Positions 56,501 through 64,000 of a stretch of 64,000 bases of DNA are shown here, piece after piece. Origin of the DNA: Lachnotalea sp. AF33-28 (GTDB lineage Bacteria; Bacillota; Clostridia; Lachnospirales; Lachnospiraceae). Every line of letters begins with the position of its first letter. Positions within the stretch are counted from its first letter, which is position 1. The position numbers were made by a program, and so were the translations under genes. Location of the stretch: the NCBI RefSeq assembly GCF_003477885.1, contig NZ_QUEE01000002.1, forward strand, positions 372,001 to 436,000, given 5' to 3'. The notes below the pieces were generated by a model. That model ran no database searches and was not told where the DNA came from. It saw nothing but the letters and a program-made list of their open reading frames with translations.

Positions 56501-57394
56501 TCATCCCTGCATTTGTTTCAAAAACGCGGCCATCTCGTCATATACCGGTATGGACGGCGCGGCGCCTGCTCTGGATACGGCGATCGCCGCGGCGGCCGCA
56601 GCCTCCCGCAGCGCGAGGGCAGTATCCTTTCCGCTTGCGACGGCACTGATATAAAAGCCTGTGAAGGTATCGCCGGCAGCAGTGGTATCCACGGCTTCCA
56701 CCGGAAAGCTATCCTGGTGAAAGACCCTCTCTCCGGTCATGCAGACAGCGCCTTTGCTTCCCAGCGTGAGCACGAGTTCCGCCTTTGGAAATCTGTCATG
56801 CAGCACAGCCAGGGCCTCGTCCTCGCCGACACCGCAGATATCCGCGGCTTCCACCTCATTGAGCAGAAAACAGTCCACATAGGACAGCGGCAGCTCGTGA
56901 ATGATCTCATTCATCGGCGAAGGGTTCAGATATATTTTTAATCCGCGTCTGAAAGCGAGTTCCATGATCGTTCCCAGCTCGTTGATCTCATTTTGAAGCA
57001 GCAGGATATCACCCTCCTCAAAATGGCTCAAAACTTCCTCGATTTCTAAACGGTTCATGGTCTGATTGGCTCCGCCATACAAAAGGATACAGTTCTGCCC
57101 GTTTTCATCGATTTGTATGATGGCATGTCCGGTAGGAACATCCCGTATCTTCAGGCAGCCGGTGTTCACATTGCTGTCCTTTAAAATGCCGGACAGCATC
57201 CCGCCGTCTTTACCGATTGCTCCTGCGTGCCAGACATCGGCTCCGGCCCTCGCCAGCGCGATGGACTGATTCAGCCCCTTGCCCCCTGCAAAAAGCTGCA
57301 TATCAAGGGATGACAGCGTTTCTCCGGGGCGGACAAAATGGGGGACATGATACACATGGTCGATATTCAGAGATCCGTAGTTCAATATTTTCAT
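56501..57394 (-). CDS. Ribokinase-like PfkB family sugar kinase
   Basis: The 297-residue protein has the PfkB signatures: GSLNIDHVYHV at the start, FAGGKGLNQSIALARAGA, and the catalytic DTTAAGDTFTGFYI near the C-terminus with Asp as base. Ribokinase phosphorylates D-ribose at O5; related members take other pentoses or nucleosides. The start lacks the longer N-terminal tail of some family members. It stands alone on the minus strand with its own promoter, so the substrate is not shown by context. GAGAGGAG precedes the start. Confidence 0.88.
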   Translation of the reverse strand: MKILNYGSLNIDHVYHVPHFVRPGETLSSLDMQLFAGGKGLNQSIALARAGADVWHAGAIGKDGGMLSGILKDSNVNTGCLKIRDVPTGHAIIQIDENGQNCILLYGGANQTMNRLEIEEVLSHFEEGDILLLQNEINELGTIMELAFRRGLKIYLNPSPMNEIIHELPLSYVDCFLLNEVEAADICGVGEDEALAVLHDRFPKAELVLTLGSKGAVCMTGERVFHQDSFPVEAVDTTAAGDTFTGFYISAVASGKDTALALREAAAAAAIAVSRAGAAPSIPVYDEMAAFLKQMQG

Positions 57395-57443
57395 AGTAAT
57401 ACATGCGCTCCTCTCTTACAGACTGCTTTTTTCATCTGCGGTT

Positions 57444-57472
57444 ATCATAACATTCCTGAAGATATAAATCAA
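57444..57472 (-). promoter_or_regulatory. Promoter of the PfkB kinase gene
   Basis: On the minus strand TTGATT (57472-57467) and TATGAT (57449-57444) are 17 bases apart, with an extended TG. Confidence 0.75.
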
Positions 57473-57497
57473 TCTATAAACGTTAGGCCGGGGCCGG

Positions 57498-57526
57498 TTG
57501 AAAATGGCCGGCCTCTATGATACACT
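57498..57526 (+). promoter_or_regulatory. Promoter of the DUF512 - der cluster
   Basis: TTGAAA and TACACT are 17 bases apart, about 35 bases before the start at 57561. Confidence 0.75.
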
Positions 57527-57560
57527 ATATTGGAAATCTAATAGAAGCGGAGCTTTGTTA

Positions 57561-58919
57561 ATGAAAGAAAAAAAACATATCATTCAATCCGTGACCCCGG
57601 GATCCATCGCAGAGGAGCTGGAACTGGAAGCGGGAGACGCGGTGCTTGCGGTCAATGATTCCGAAATTGAGGATATCTTCGATTATCAGTTCCTGACACA
57701 GGACAGCTATATAGAACTCCTGGTGGAAAAGAAGGACAAAGAAGAGTGGCTTTTGGAGATCGATAAAGATCCGGATGAAGATCTGGGCATTCAGTTTGAA
57801 AACGGCCTCATGGACGAGTACCGGTCCTGCAGAAATAAGTGTGTATTCTGTTTTATTGACCAGATGCCTCCGGGCATGCGGGATACACTGTATTTTAAGG
57901 ATGACGATTCCCGGCTCTCTTTCCTGCAGGGAAATTACGTGACGCTGACCAATATGAGCGATCACGACATAGAGCGGATTATAAAATACCATCTGGGCCC
58001 GATCAACGTTTCAGTGCAGACTACGAATCCCGAATTGCGCTGCGAGATGCTGCATAACCGTTTTGCCGGAGAGGCACTGAAAAAGATGGAGAAGCTTTAC
58101 CGGGCGGGCATCGAGATGAACGGCCAGGTGGTGCTGTGCGCAGGCCTTAATGACGGGGAGGAGCTGGATCGGACCATCAGGGATCTGGGACGCTTCTGCC
58201 CTGTCATGCAGAGCATGTCCGTCGTACCGGTAGGGCTGACGAAATATCGTGATGGGCTCTATCCGCTGCGTCCCATCGAAAAAGAAGACGCTGAACGGGC
58301 GATTGACCAGATCGAGCGCTGGCAGAAAATTTTCTATGAGAAGTATGGCTTCCATTTCGTGCACGCCAGCGATGAATTCTATGTGCTGGCCGGGCGGACG
58401 CTTCCGGAAGAGGAGCGGTATGACGGCTATATCCAGCTGGAAAACGGTGTGGGGATGCTGCGCCTGCTCATAGAAGAGGTGACCGAGGCATATAAGAATG
58501 CGAAGGGGGATTTAAGGCAGAGGGAAATCTCAATTGCCACAGGAAAGCTGCCTTATCCGTTCCTTAGAGAACTGACAGATTTAATCTGCGAAAAATTCCC
58601 CAATATCCGGGTGCATATGTACCCTGTCACCAATTATTTCTTTGGCGAGAAAATTACGGTGTCCGGGCTGATCACGGGCCAGGATCTGATTGGACAGCTT
58701 GCGGGCCAGCCGCTGGGGCAGGAACTTTTGCTTCCAGTGAATATGTTTCGCAGCGGTGAGAACGTCTTTCTGGATGATCTGACGCTTGAGGACGCACAAA
58801 GGGCTTTACAAGTGCCGGTGAATATTGTAAAATCAAGCGGACAAGATTTTTTTAACGCGGTTGTTGGGGAAGAAAAGGATGGGGAAGAGACTTCCTGGCA
58901 GTGCTATGAAATCAGATGA
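57561..58919 (+). CDS. DUF512 radical SAM protein with N-terminal PDZ-like domain
   Basis: The 452-residue protein starts with a PDZ-like domain (IIQSVTPGSIAEELELEAGDAVL). The radical SAM-like motif CRNKCVFC lies in the middle of YRSC to CFIDQMPPGMRDTLYFKDDD, and a C-terminal DUF512 domain follows. This family is widespread in anaerobic Firmicutes, nearly always upstream of der; its reaction is unknown. GGAG precedes ATG 57561. The gap to der is about 47 bases. Cytoplasmic, with no membrane segment. The tie to der suggests a link with ribosome maturation, but that is context only. Confidence 0.92.
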   Translation: MKEKKHIIQSVTPGSIAEELELEAGDAVLAVNDSEIEDIFDYQFLTQDSYIELLVEKKDKEEWLLEIDKDPDEDLGIQFENGLMDEYRSCRNKCVFCFIDQMPPGMRDTLYFKDDDSRLSFLQGNYVTLTNMSDHDIERIIKYHLGPINVSVQTTNPELRCEMLHNRFAGEALKKMEKLYRAGIEMNGQVVLCAGLNDGEELDRTIRDLGRFCPVMQSMSVVPVGLTKYRDGLYPLRPIEKEDAERAIDQIERWQKIFYEKYGFHFVHASDEFYVLAGRTLPEEERYDGYIQLENGVGMLRLLIEEVTEAYKNAKGDLRQREISIATGKLPYPFLRELTDLICEKFPNIRVHMYPVTNYFFGEKITVSGLITGQDLIGQLAGQPLGQELLLPVNMFRSGENVFLDDLTLEDAQRALQVPVNIVKSSGQDFFNAVVGEEKDGEETSWQCYEIR

Positions 58920-58966
58920 GCCGGGCGGCTGGAATGAGCCGTTAAAAGATTGAAATGGAGATTAAA

Positions 58967-60295
58967 ATGAGCAAACCAATCGTAGCAATTGTGGGCAGGC
59001 CGAATGTGGGTAAGTCCACATTGTTTAATGTGATCGCGGGTGATATGATATCCATCGTTAAGGATACCCCGGGTGTGACCAGGGACAGAATTTATGCGGA
59101 CTGTACCTGGCTGGATAAGAATTTCACGCTGGTGGATACCGGTGGTATCGAACCGGACAGCAGTGATGTCATCCTGTCGCAGATGAGAGAGCAGGCGGAG
59201 ATTGCCATACAGACGGCAGATGTGATCATCTTTCTGGTGGATGTGCGGCAGGGGCTGGTGGACGCGGATTCCAAGGTGGCGGACATGCTGCGCAGATCCG
59301 GAAAACCGGTCATCTTAGTGGTGAATAAGGTGGACAGCTTCCAGAAGTTCATGGCGGATGTCTATGAATTTTATAATCTGGGAATTGGGGATCCGATTCC
59401 TGTTTCTGCGGCGTCGAGGCTGGGAATCGGCGATATGCTGGATGAAGTGGCAAAGCACTTCAGGAAAGAACTGTTAACGGAGGAAGAGGATGACCGGCCG
59501 AGAATCGCGATTGTAGGCAAGCCCAATGTGGGCAAATCCTCCATCATCAATAAACTGATCGGCGAAAACCGTGTGATCGTATCCGATGTGGCAGGCACCA
59601 CGAGAGATGCTGTGGATACGGTGGTCACCAGAAATAAAAAGGAATATATATTTATTGATACGGCCGGGCTGCGCCGCAAGAGCAAGATAAAAGAAGAGCT
59701 GGAGCGCTACAGCATCATCCGTACCGTAACCGCTGTGGAGCGGGCGGATGTGGTGGTTGTTGTGATCGATGCGGTGGAAGGAGTCACGGAACAGGACGCC
59801 AAGATCGCAGGAATCGCACATGAACGGGGTAAAGGTATCATCATTGCGGTGAACAAATGGGACGCTGTGGTGAAGGACAATAAGACGGTGAACAAATATA
59901 CGAATAAGATCAGGGAGATTCTCTCCTTTATTCCTTATGCGGAAATCCTGTTTGTTTCCGCAGAGAGCGGCCAGCGGCTGCCCAAGCTGTTTGATTATAT
60001 TGATGTCGTGATTGCAAACCAGAACCTGCGGGTTCCTACCGGAGTGCTCAACGAGATCCTGACAGAAGCGGTTGCGCTGCAGCAGCCACCCTCAGATAAG
60101 GGAAAGAGGCTCAAACTGTTTTATATCACGCAGGTTGCGGTAAAGCCGCCCACTTTTGTGATCTTTGTCAATGACAAAGAACTGATGCATTTCTCCTATA
60201 CCAGATATATAGAGAATAAGATCAGAGAAGCCTTCGGATTCAGAGGGACTTCGCTGAAGTTCATTACGCGGGAAAGAAAGGAGAAGGATCAGTAG
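58967..60295 (+). CDS. der: Ribosome biogenesis GTPase Der (EngA)
   Basis: The 442-residue protein has two GTPase domains in tandem. The first has GRPNVGKS, DTPG/DTGG and NKVD; the second has GKPNVGKS, DTAG and NKWD. A KH-like C-terminal domain follows. Der helps assemble the 50S ribosomal subunit and is essential in bacteria studied. The length is that of the family. ATG 58967 is chosen because TGGAG lies 6 bases upstream; ATG 58955 would add four residues. It is followed one base later by plsY. Confidence 0.97.
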   Translation: MSKPIVAIVGRPNVGKSTLFNVIAGDMISIVKDTPGVTRDRIYADCTWLDKNFTLVDTGGIEPDSSDVILSQMREQAEIAIQTADVIIFLVDVRQGLVDADSKVADMLRRSGKPVILVVNKVDSFQKFMADVYEFYNLGIGDPIPVSAASRLGIGDMLDEVAKHFRKELLTEEEDDRPRIAIVGKPNVGKSSIINKLIGENRVIVSDVAGTTRDAVDTVVTRNKKEYIFIDTAGLRRKSKIKEELERYSIIRTVTAVERADVVVVVIDAVEGVTEQDAKIAGIAHERGKGIIIAVNKWDAVVKDNKTVNKYTNKIREILSFIPYAEILFVSAESGQRLPKLFDYIDVVIANQNLRVPTGVLNEILTEAVALQQPPSDKGKRLKLFYITQVAVKPPTFVIFVNDKELMHFSYTRYIENKIREAFGFRGTSLKFITRERKEKDQ

Positions 60296-60296
60296 G

Positions 60297-60938
60297 ATGG
60301 AACGAATTATTTGCCTGGTCATCGGTTATGCTTTTGGCCTGGTGCAGACCGGATATATCTATGGAAGGCTGCACGGAACAGATATCAGAAAGTTCGGGAG
60401 CGGAAATTCCGGCAGCACGAATGCTCTGCGGGTGATGGGAAAGAAGGCGGGAGCCGTTGTGCTGCTTGGCGATGTGGCGAAATCGGTGCTCGCCTGCCTG
60501 CTGGTGAGAGTCCTGTTTGGAAAAAGCCAGCCGGATATGGTGCCCCTGCTGGTGATTTATGCCGGCCTGGGCGTTGTGTTGGGCCATAATTATCCTTTTT
60601 ATCTGAAGTTTAAAGGCGGAAAGGGGATTGCGGCTACCGGCGGATTTGTCATCGCATTAGGCGACTGGAAGCTTCTGGTTTTCGCCCTTTCCGTTTTCCT
60701 TCTGACCGTAGCGGTCACCAGATTTGTTTCTCTGGGATCGCTTCTGGGCGTCAGCGCACTCTTTATCGGCTGGGTGGTTTTTACGCAGCTGGGATGGATT
60801 GCAGTGGCTTCTACATACCTGGCTGAGACCTATGTGCTGATGTTTCTGTTTGCGGCGCTGGCCTTTTTTCAGCACAGGAAAAATATTGTAAGGCTTGTGA
60901 AGGGTACCGAAAACAAACTGGGAGCTAAAAAGTCTTAG
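60297..60938 (+). CDS. plsY: Glycerol-3-phosphate acyltransferase PlsY
   Basis: The 213-residue membrane protein uses acyl-phosphate to acylate glycerol-3-phosphate, the first step of phospholipid synthesis in Firmicutes. The motifs are FGSGNSGSTNALRVMG, GHNYPFYLKFKGGKGIA and the later membrane helices (five in PlsY). The start follows the der stop by one base, with AGGATCAGTAGG as ribosome region. The following gene gpsA makes its substrate, so the pair is functional. Confidence 0.95.
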   Translation: MERIICLVIGYAFGLVQTGYIYGRLHGTDIRKFGSGNSGSTNALRVMGKKAGAVVLLGDVAKSVLACLLVRVLFGKSQPDMVPLLVIYAGLGVVLGHNYPFYLKFKGGKGIAATGGFVIALGDWKLLVFALSVFLLTVAVTRFVSLGSLLGVSALFIGWVVFTQLGWIAVASTYLAETYVLMFLFAALAFFQHRKNIVRLVKGTENKLGAKKS

Positions 60939-60946
60939 ACAAACAA

Positions 60947-60985
60947 GCGCAATAAAGAGCGCGGGCCATCCGCCTTGGCGGTGGC
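60947..60985 (+). repeat. Diverged two-hairpin element before gpsA
   Basis: GCGC - AATAAAGA - GCGC is followed two bases later by GCCATCCGCC - TT - GGCGGTGGC. Architecture and position before the ribosome site match the repeat units of the first operon, though the sequence has drifted. Confidence 0.5.
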
Positions 60986-61001
60986 ACAGGAGGCATAGAT
61001 T

Positions 61002-62015
61002 ATGGCAGATATAAGCATTATAGGCGCAGGAAGCTGGGGTGTGGGCCTGGCGGTACTGCTTTATAAAAATGGACACAGCATCACTATGTGGTCCGCAATC
61101 CCCGCGGAAGTGGATATGCTGCAAAAGACACGTGAGCAGAAAAGCATGCCGGGCATAAAACTGGCGGAGGAAATTCGGATCACCGGGGATATGAAAGAGG
61201 CGGTGGACGGTGCCGATCTGCTGGTGCTGGCGGTCCCTTCCGTTTATACCAGGGAAACCGCTTCACGCATGTCTCCCTATGTGCACAGCGGGCAGAAGAT
61301 CGTCAATGTATCAAAGGGAATTGAAGAGAAAACTCTGTATACGCTGTCGGAGATCATTGAAGAGGAGATTTCACAGGCTGATGTGGCCGTGCTCTCCGGC
61401 CCCAGCCATGCGGAAGAGGTGAGCAGAGGGCTGCCCACCACCTGTGTGGTCGGAGCACACAGCAAGGAAACAGCAGAGTATATTCAGGATCTGTTCATGT
61501 GCAATGTTTTCAGAGTATATATCAGCCCGGATATATTGGGGATCGAACTGGGCGGCGCCTTAAAGAATGTGATCGCGCTGGCCGCCGGCATCGCAGACGG
61601 CCTGGGATACGGTGATAACACAAAGGCGGCTCTTATAACCAGGGGGCTGACTGAGATCACCAGGCTGGGACTTGCGATGGGAGCCAAGGCAGAAACCTTA
61701 TACGGCCTTTCCGGAATCGGGGATCTGATTGTAACCTGTGCCAGCATGCACAGCCGGAACCGGCGTGCCGGCATACTGATCGGACAGGGCAAGTCGATGG
61801 ATGAAGCCATGGAAGAGGTGCAGATGGTGGTGGAAGGCGTGTACAGCGCCAAAGCCGCGCTGGCTCTTGCAAATAAATATCATGTGGATATGCCGATCAT
61901 TGAACAGGTGAACCGGGTTCTGTTCGAAGGAAAATCCGCGGCGGATGCCGTATCGAATTTGATGCTTAGGGATAAAAAGCTGGAACATTCCGCCCTTCCC
62001 TGGAACGAAGCTTAA
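61002..62015 (+). CDS. gpsA: Glycerol-3-phosphate dehydrogenase [NAD(P)+]
   Basis: The 337-residue protein reduces dihydroxyacetone phosphate to sn-glycerol-3-phosphate. The nucleotide loop is GAGSWGVGLAVLL at the N-terminus. SGPSHAEEVSRGLPT and ELGGALKNVIALAAGIADG with the catalytic Lys are family marks, as is GLSGIGDLIVTCASMHSRN. CAGGAGG precedes the start. It supplies the substrate of the PlsY encoded just upstream. Length and motifs are regular. Confidence 0.96.
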   Translation: MADISIIGAGSWGVGLAVLLYKNGHSITMWSAIPAEVDMLQKTREQKSMPGIKLAEEIRITGDMKEAVDGADLLVLAVPSVYTRETASRMSPYVHSGQKIVNVSKGIEEKTLYTLSEIIEEEISQADVAVLSGPSHAEEVSRGLPTTCVVGAHSKETAEYIQDLFMCNVFRVYISPDILGIELGGALKNVIALAAGIADGLGYGDNTKAALITRGLTEITRLGLAMGAKAETLYGLSGIGDLIVTCASMHSRNRRAGILIGQGKSMDEAMEEVQMVVEGVYSAKAALALANKYHVDMPIIEQVNRVLFEGKSAADAVSNLMLRDKKLEHSALPWNEA

Positions 62016-62080
62016 ATAGTGGCAGCCGTTCAGACAGTTCCCGTGCGGGGCTTGCGTTTTGCAGTGAATGGAGAAGAAAA

Positions 62081-62596
62081 ATGGAAGGAAAAGAGCGCAG
62101 AGAAAAAATACTGGAGATGCTGGAAACTGCAGAGGACCCCATTTCCGGCGGGGAGCTGGCCAAAAAACTTTCAGTCAGCAGACAGGTGATTGTCCAGGAT
62201 ATCGCACTGCTGCGGGCAGTCAATAAGAATATCCTGTCCACAGCCAGAGGATATCTGCTGTATCAGCAGAAAGAGAAGAAAAAAGTCCGCTGCTTTCAGG
62301 TCAGCCACACGACGGAGCAGATCGAAGATGAACTGACCGCGATCGTGGACCTGGGTGGCAGAGTGCTGGATGTCTGTGTGATGCACCCGATTTATGGGAG
62401 CATCACGACGGACCTTTTCATTTTCAGCAGGAAGGATGCGGCCGATTTCGTGAAGAAAATTAAAAGCCAGCAAACTGTACCGCTGAAAGAACTGACGAAC
62501 GGAATTCATTTCCATACGGTGGAAGCGGACCGGGAAGAGGTGCTGGATGCGATAGAAAAAGCATTGGACGAAAAAAAGTACTTGATTCGCTGCTGA
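62081..62596 (+). CDS. niaR: NiaR-like transcriptional repressor (HTH plus 3H domain)
   Basis: The 171-residue protein has an N-terminal winged helix (KILEMLETAEDPISGGELAK, then SVSRQVIVQDIALLR). Its C-terminal 3H domain carries conserved His residues (VCVMHPIYGS, NGIHFHTVEAD) that bind metal. NiaR (YrxA) represses NAD synthesis or niacin uptake genes when nicotinic acid is present. No NAD synthesis gene is in the window; the membrane protein downstream is separated by 171 bases. Family assignment is firm, the regulon is not. Confidence 0.9.
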   Translation: MEGKERREKILEMLETAEDPISGGELAKKLSVSRQVIVQDIALLRAVNKNILSTARGYLLYQQKEKKKVRCFQVSHTTEQIEDELTAIVDLGGRVLDVCVMHPIYGSITTDLFIFSRKDAADFVKKIKSQQTVPLKELTNGIHFHTVEADREEVLDAIEKALDEKKYLIRC

Positions 62597-62689
62597 ATCT
62601 GTGTTATTCTATGCGACAGGGTGACAAGACACATGTAAAGCGGGGCTGTAAAGCGCTGCTGTGACTGACAACAAAGACAACGAAAGAAA

Positions 62690-62736
62690 GTGCACGAAAC
62701 CGTGCACATGCCGTCAAACGTAACAGTTCAGACGGC
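62690..62736 (+). repeat. Paired hairpins with the shared GTAACAGTTCAGACGGC motif
   Basis: GTGCACG - AAAC - CGTGCAC (62690-62707) is followed by GCCGTC (62710) pairing with GACGGC (62731). The motif at 62720-62736 is identical over 17 bases to the one at 42827. The pair sits before the ribosome site of the EIIC-like gene. Confidence 0.65.
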
Positions 62737-62767
62737 GGCTGTTGGCATGAAAAGGAAGGAACAGGGT

Positions 62768-63835
62768 ATGGAAAAACTGAAAAAATTAGGAAACCGAATA
62801 TTCATTGAAGGGCTCTCCGGAATGGCTCTGGGTTTGTTTGCGACACTGCTGGTAGGAACTATTCTGGAACAGGTGGGAAATCTGCTGGGAGGGGATCTCG
62901 GCAATTACATAGTGGTAGTGGCCACCGTAGCGAAGAAACTGACTGGAGCCGGTATCGGTATCGGCGTTGCCGCGAAGTTTAAACAGTCTCCCCTGGTGAC
63001 GGTTTCGGCCGGCGTGGCCGGTATGGTGGGAGCGTTTGCCAAACAGATCATGTCAGGCACGCTGCTGGTGGACGGTGCATTTGTGCTGGCCGGTGTGGGA
63101 GAACCACTTGGCGCTTTTGTTGCGGCGTATCTTGCCATTGAAGCCGGCAACATTGTATCCGGAAAGACCAAGGTGGATATACTGGTCACACCGGTTACGA
63201 CCATCGCTGTCGGTTCTCTGGTGGGCCTTTCCATCGGTGTGCCCATCGCGGCATTTATGACCAAGGTAGGAGAGCTGATCAATTGGGGCGCTGTACAGCA
63301 GCCGTTTCTGGCCGGTATCATCGTATCTGTGCTGATGGGAATCGCTCTGACTTTGCCGATCAGTTCGGCCGCCATCGGGGTGTCACTGGGGCTTAGCGGA
63401 ATTGCCGCCGGAGCCGCCACTATCGGATGCTGTGCGAATATGGTTGGATTCGCTGTGGCCAGCTATCGGGAGAATAAAGTCGGCGGACTGGTGGCACAGG
63501 GAATCGGAACCTCCATGCTGCAGATGCCGAATATCATCCGTAAGCCGGTGATATGGCTGCCCGCTATCGTAACGAGCGCCATTTTGGGCCCTATTTCCAC
63601 CTGCATCCTGCAGATGACCAGCAATGCTACCGGATCCGGCATGGGAACCTGCGGACTGGTGGGACAAATTATGACCTACCAGACCATGGTGGGCGCCGGA
63701 ACCGCGCCGGCCGTTGTACTGGCGGAGATTCTTATTATGCAGTTTCTCGCACCGGCGGCTCTGGCGCTGGCAATATCCGAAGGCATGAGAAGAGCAGGAC
63801 TGATCAAGGACGGAGATATGAAACTGGATATTTAA
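62768..63835 (+). CDS. EIIC-like membrane transporter (PTS_EIIC_2 type)
   Basis: The 355-residue protein is very hydrophobic with about ten membrane helices and many Gly. Segments such as GLFATLLVGTILEQVG, GMGTCGLVGQIMTYQTM and LMQFLAPAALALAISEG-like ends fit the PTS_EIIC_2 group. The group is named by similarity to PTS permeases but usually lacks A and B domains; none is found next to it here. Substrate unknown. ATG 62768 follows AAGGAAGG. The closeness to a NiaR-like gene could hint at vitamin transport, without proof. Confidence 0.82.
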   Translation: MEKLKKLGNRIFIEGLSGMALGLFATLLVGTILEQVGNLLGGDLGNYIVVVATVAKKLTGAGIGIGVAAKFKQSPLVTVSAGVAGMVGAFAKQIMSGTLLVDGAFVLAGVGEPLGAFVAAYLAIEAGNIVSGKTKVDILVTPVTTIAVGSLVGLSIGVPIAAFMTKVGELINWGAVQQPFLAGIIVSVLMGIALTLPISSAAIGVSLGLSGIAAGAATIGCCANMVGFAVASYRENKVGGLVAQGIGTSMLQMPNIIRKPVIWLPAIVTSAILGPISTCILQMTSNATGSGMGTCGLVGQIMTYQTMVGAGTAPAVVLAEILIMQFLAPAALALAISEGMRRAGLIKDGDMKLDI

Positions 63836-63857
63836 AATTCCTATTGAAGGACAAATG

Positions 63858-63893
63858 AAGAGCAGGCTCTGTGGCATATGAGAGCCTGCTCTT
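63858..63893 (+). terminator. Terminator after the EIIC-like gene
   Basis: AAGAGCAGGCTCT pairs perfectly with AGAGCCTGCTCTT, followed by GTTTTGTTT. Confidence 0.9.
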
Positions 63894-63980
63894 GTTTTGT
63901 TTCCTGCAATCTGCTATTATATTAAGCAGATATGCCGTTTGAAATCAGCGGCAGGAAATCAGACTAACAGGGGAAAACAT

Positions 63981-64000
63981 ATGAAAAGACTGTCTGTATT
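63981..64000 (+). CDS. Start of a further gene, cut by the window end
   Basis: AGGGGAAAACAT precedes ATG, and the first codons read MKRLSV. A candidate promoter (TTGTTT at 63892, TATTAT at 63915, 17 bases apart) lies upstream, partly overlapping the terminator T-tract. Nothing can be said about the product. Confidence 0.4.

Overview
The window looks like a chromosomal stretch from a gut-type Firmicute of class Clostridia, most likely a Lachnospiraceae relative. The reasons are the conserved DUF512 radical SAM - der - plsY - gpsA core cluster, YesM/YesN-type two-component genes beside LplB/LplC-type sugar permeases, glycyl radical chemistry, a Gly/Cys-rich high-cysteine small protein, and AGGAGG-type ribosome sites throughout. 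This is inferred from gene families only; no rRNA or tRNA gene was seen.

Layout. (1) 1-8626: a tight plus-strand operon: 3' part of a GH38 alpha-mannosidase, SDR oxidoreductase, SelA/DgaE-like PLP enzyme, RidA, D-aminoacylase-like amidohydrolase, second RidA, GH2 beta-mannosidase. Most of its longer gaps hold a two-hairpin repeat. (2) 8912-12905: orphan sugar-binding lipoprotein, cytoplasmic-type sulfatase, AEC transporter. (3) 13072-18633: a small monooxygenase-like gene, then a fructose-6-phosphate-aldolase-like gene, a glycyl radical enzyme, its activase and a DeoR repressor. (4) 18806-25777: a DNA repair neighbourhood with a divergent Fpg-like protein, SRAP, SOS-controlled Pol IV, a fragment resembling YcaQ and an SPL-family radical SAM protein, interleaved with small unknown genes, a GH43-like enzyme and a Gly/Cys-rich protein. 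(5) 26093-39099: a beta-1,3-glucan utilisation locus: secreted GH16 with two carbohydrate modules, intracellular GH16, ABC importer, sensor kinase, AraC-type response regulator and a large GH94/GH161-like phosphorylase. The secreted GH16 and the importer share an activator-type promoter box at identical spacing. (6) 39100-41166: an AraC-BtrH fusion regulator flanked by two gene remnants, one of which has fused into the end of the phosphorylase gene. (7) 41413-49109: a PurF-like protein lacking the glutaminase cysteine, then an amidohydrolase - GH28 - pyroglutamyl peptidase - GH43 run. (8) 49211-57394: a PD-(D/E)XK (Rpn-type) nuclease, a J-like/TPR protein coupled to an HscC-like Hsp70, a GNAT acetyltransferase and a ribokinase-family kinase. 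(9) 57561-64000: DUF512 radical SAM protein, Der, PlsY, GpsA, NiaR-like repressor, an EIIC-like membrane protein and the first codons of another gene.

How it works together. The theme is glycan scavenging. The beta-1,3-glucan locus reads as a complete route: secreted cleavage, import by an ABC system whose ATPase is not in the window, intracellular trimming, and phosphorolysis to glucose-1-phosphate, controlled by the adjacent kinase and regulator. The first operon combines alpha- and beta-mannosidase with deacylase, PLP ammonia-lyase-like and RidA functions. It may degrade a mannosylated N-acyl amino compound, and I know of no described pathway with this gene set. The glycyl radical operon is self-contained (aldolase, radical enzyme, activase, regulator) but its substrate cannot be read from sequence.

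The strongest leads are the deacylase/PLP/RidA mannoside operon, the covarying two-hairpin repeat, the paired activator boxes, the catalytic-residue losses in the Fpg-like and PurF-like proteins, and the rearrangement scar at 39063.
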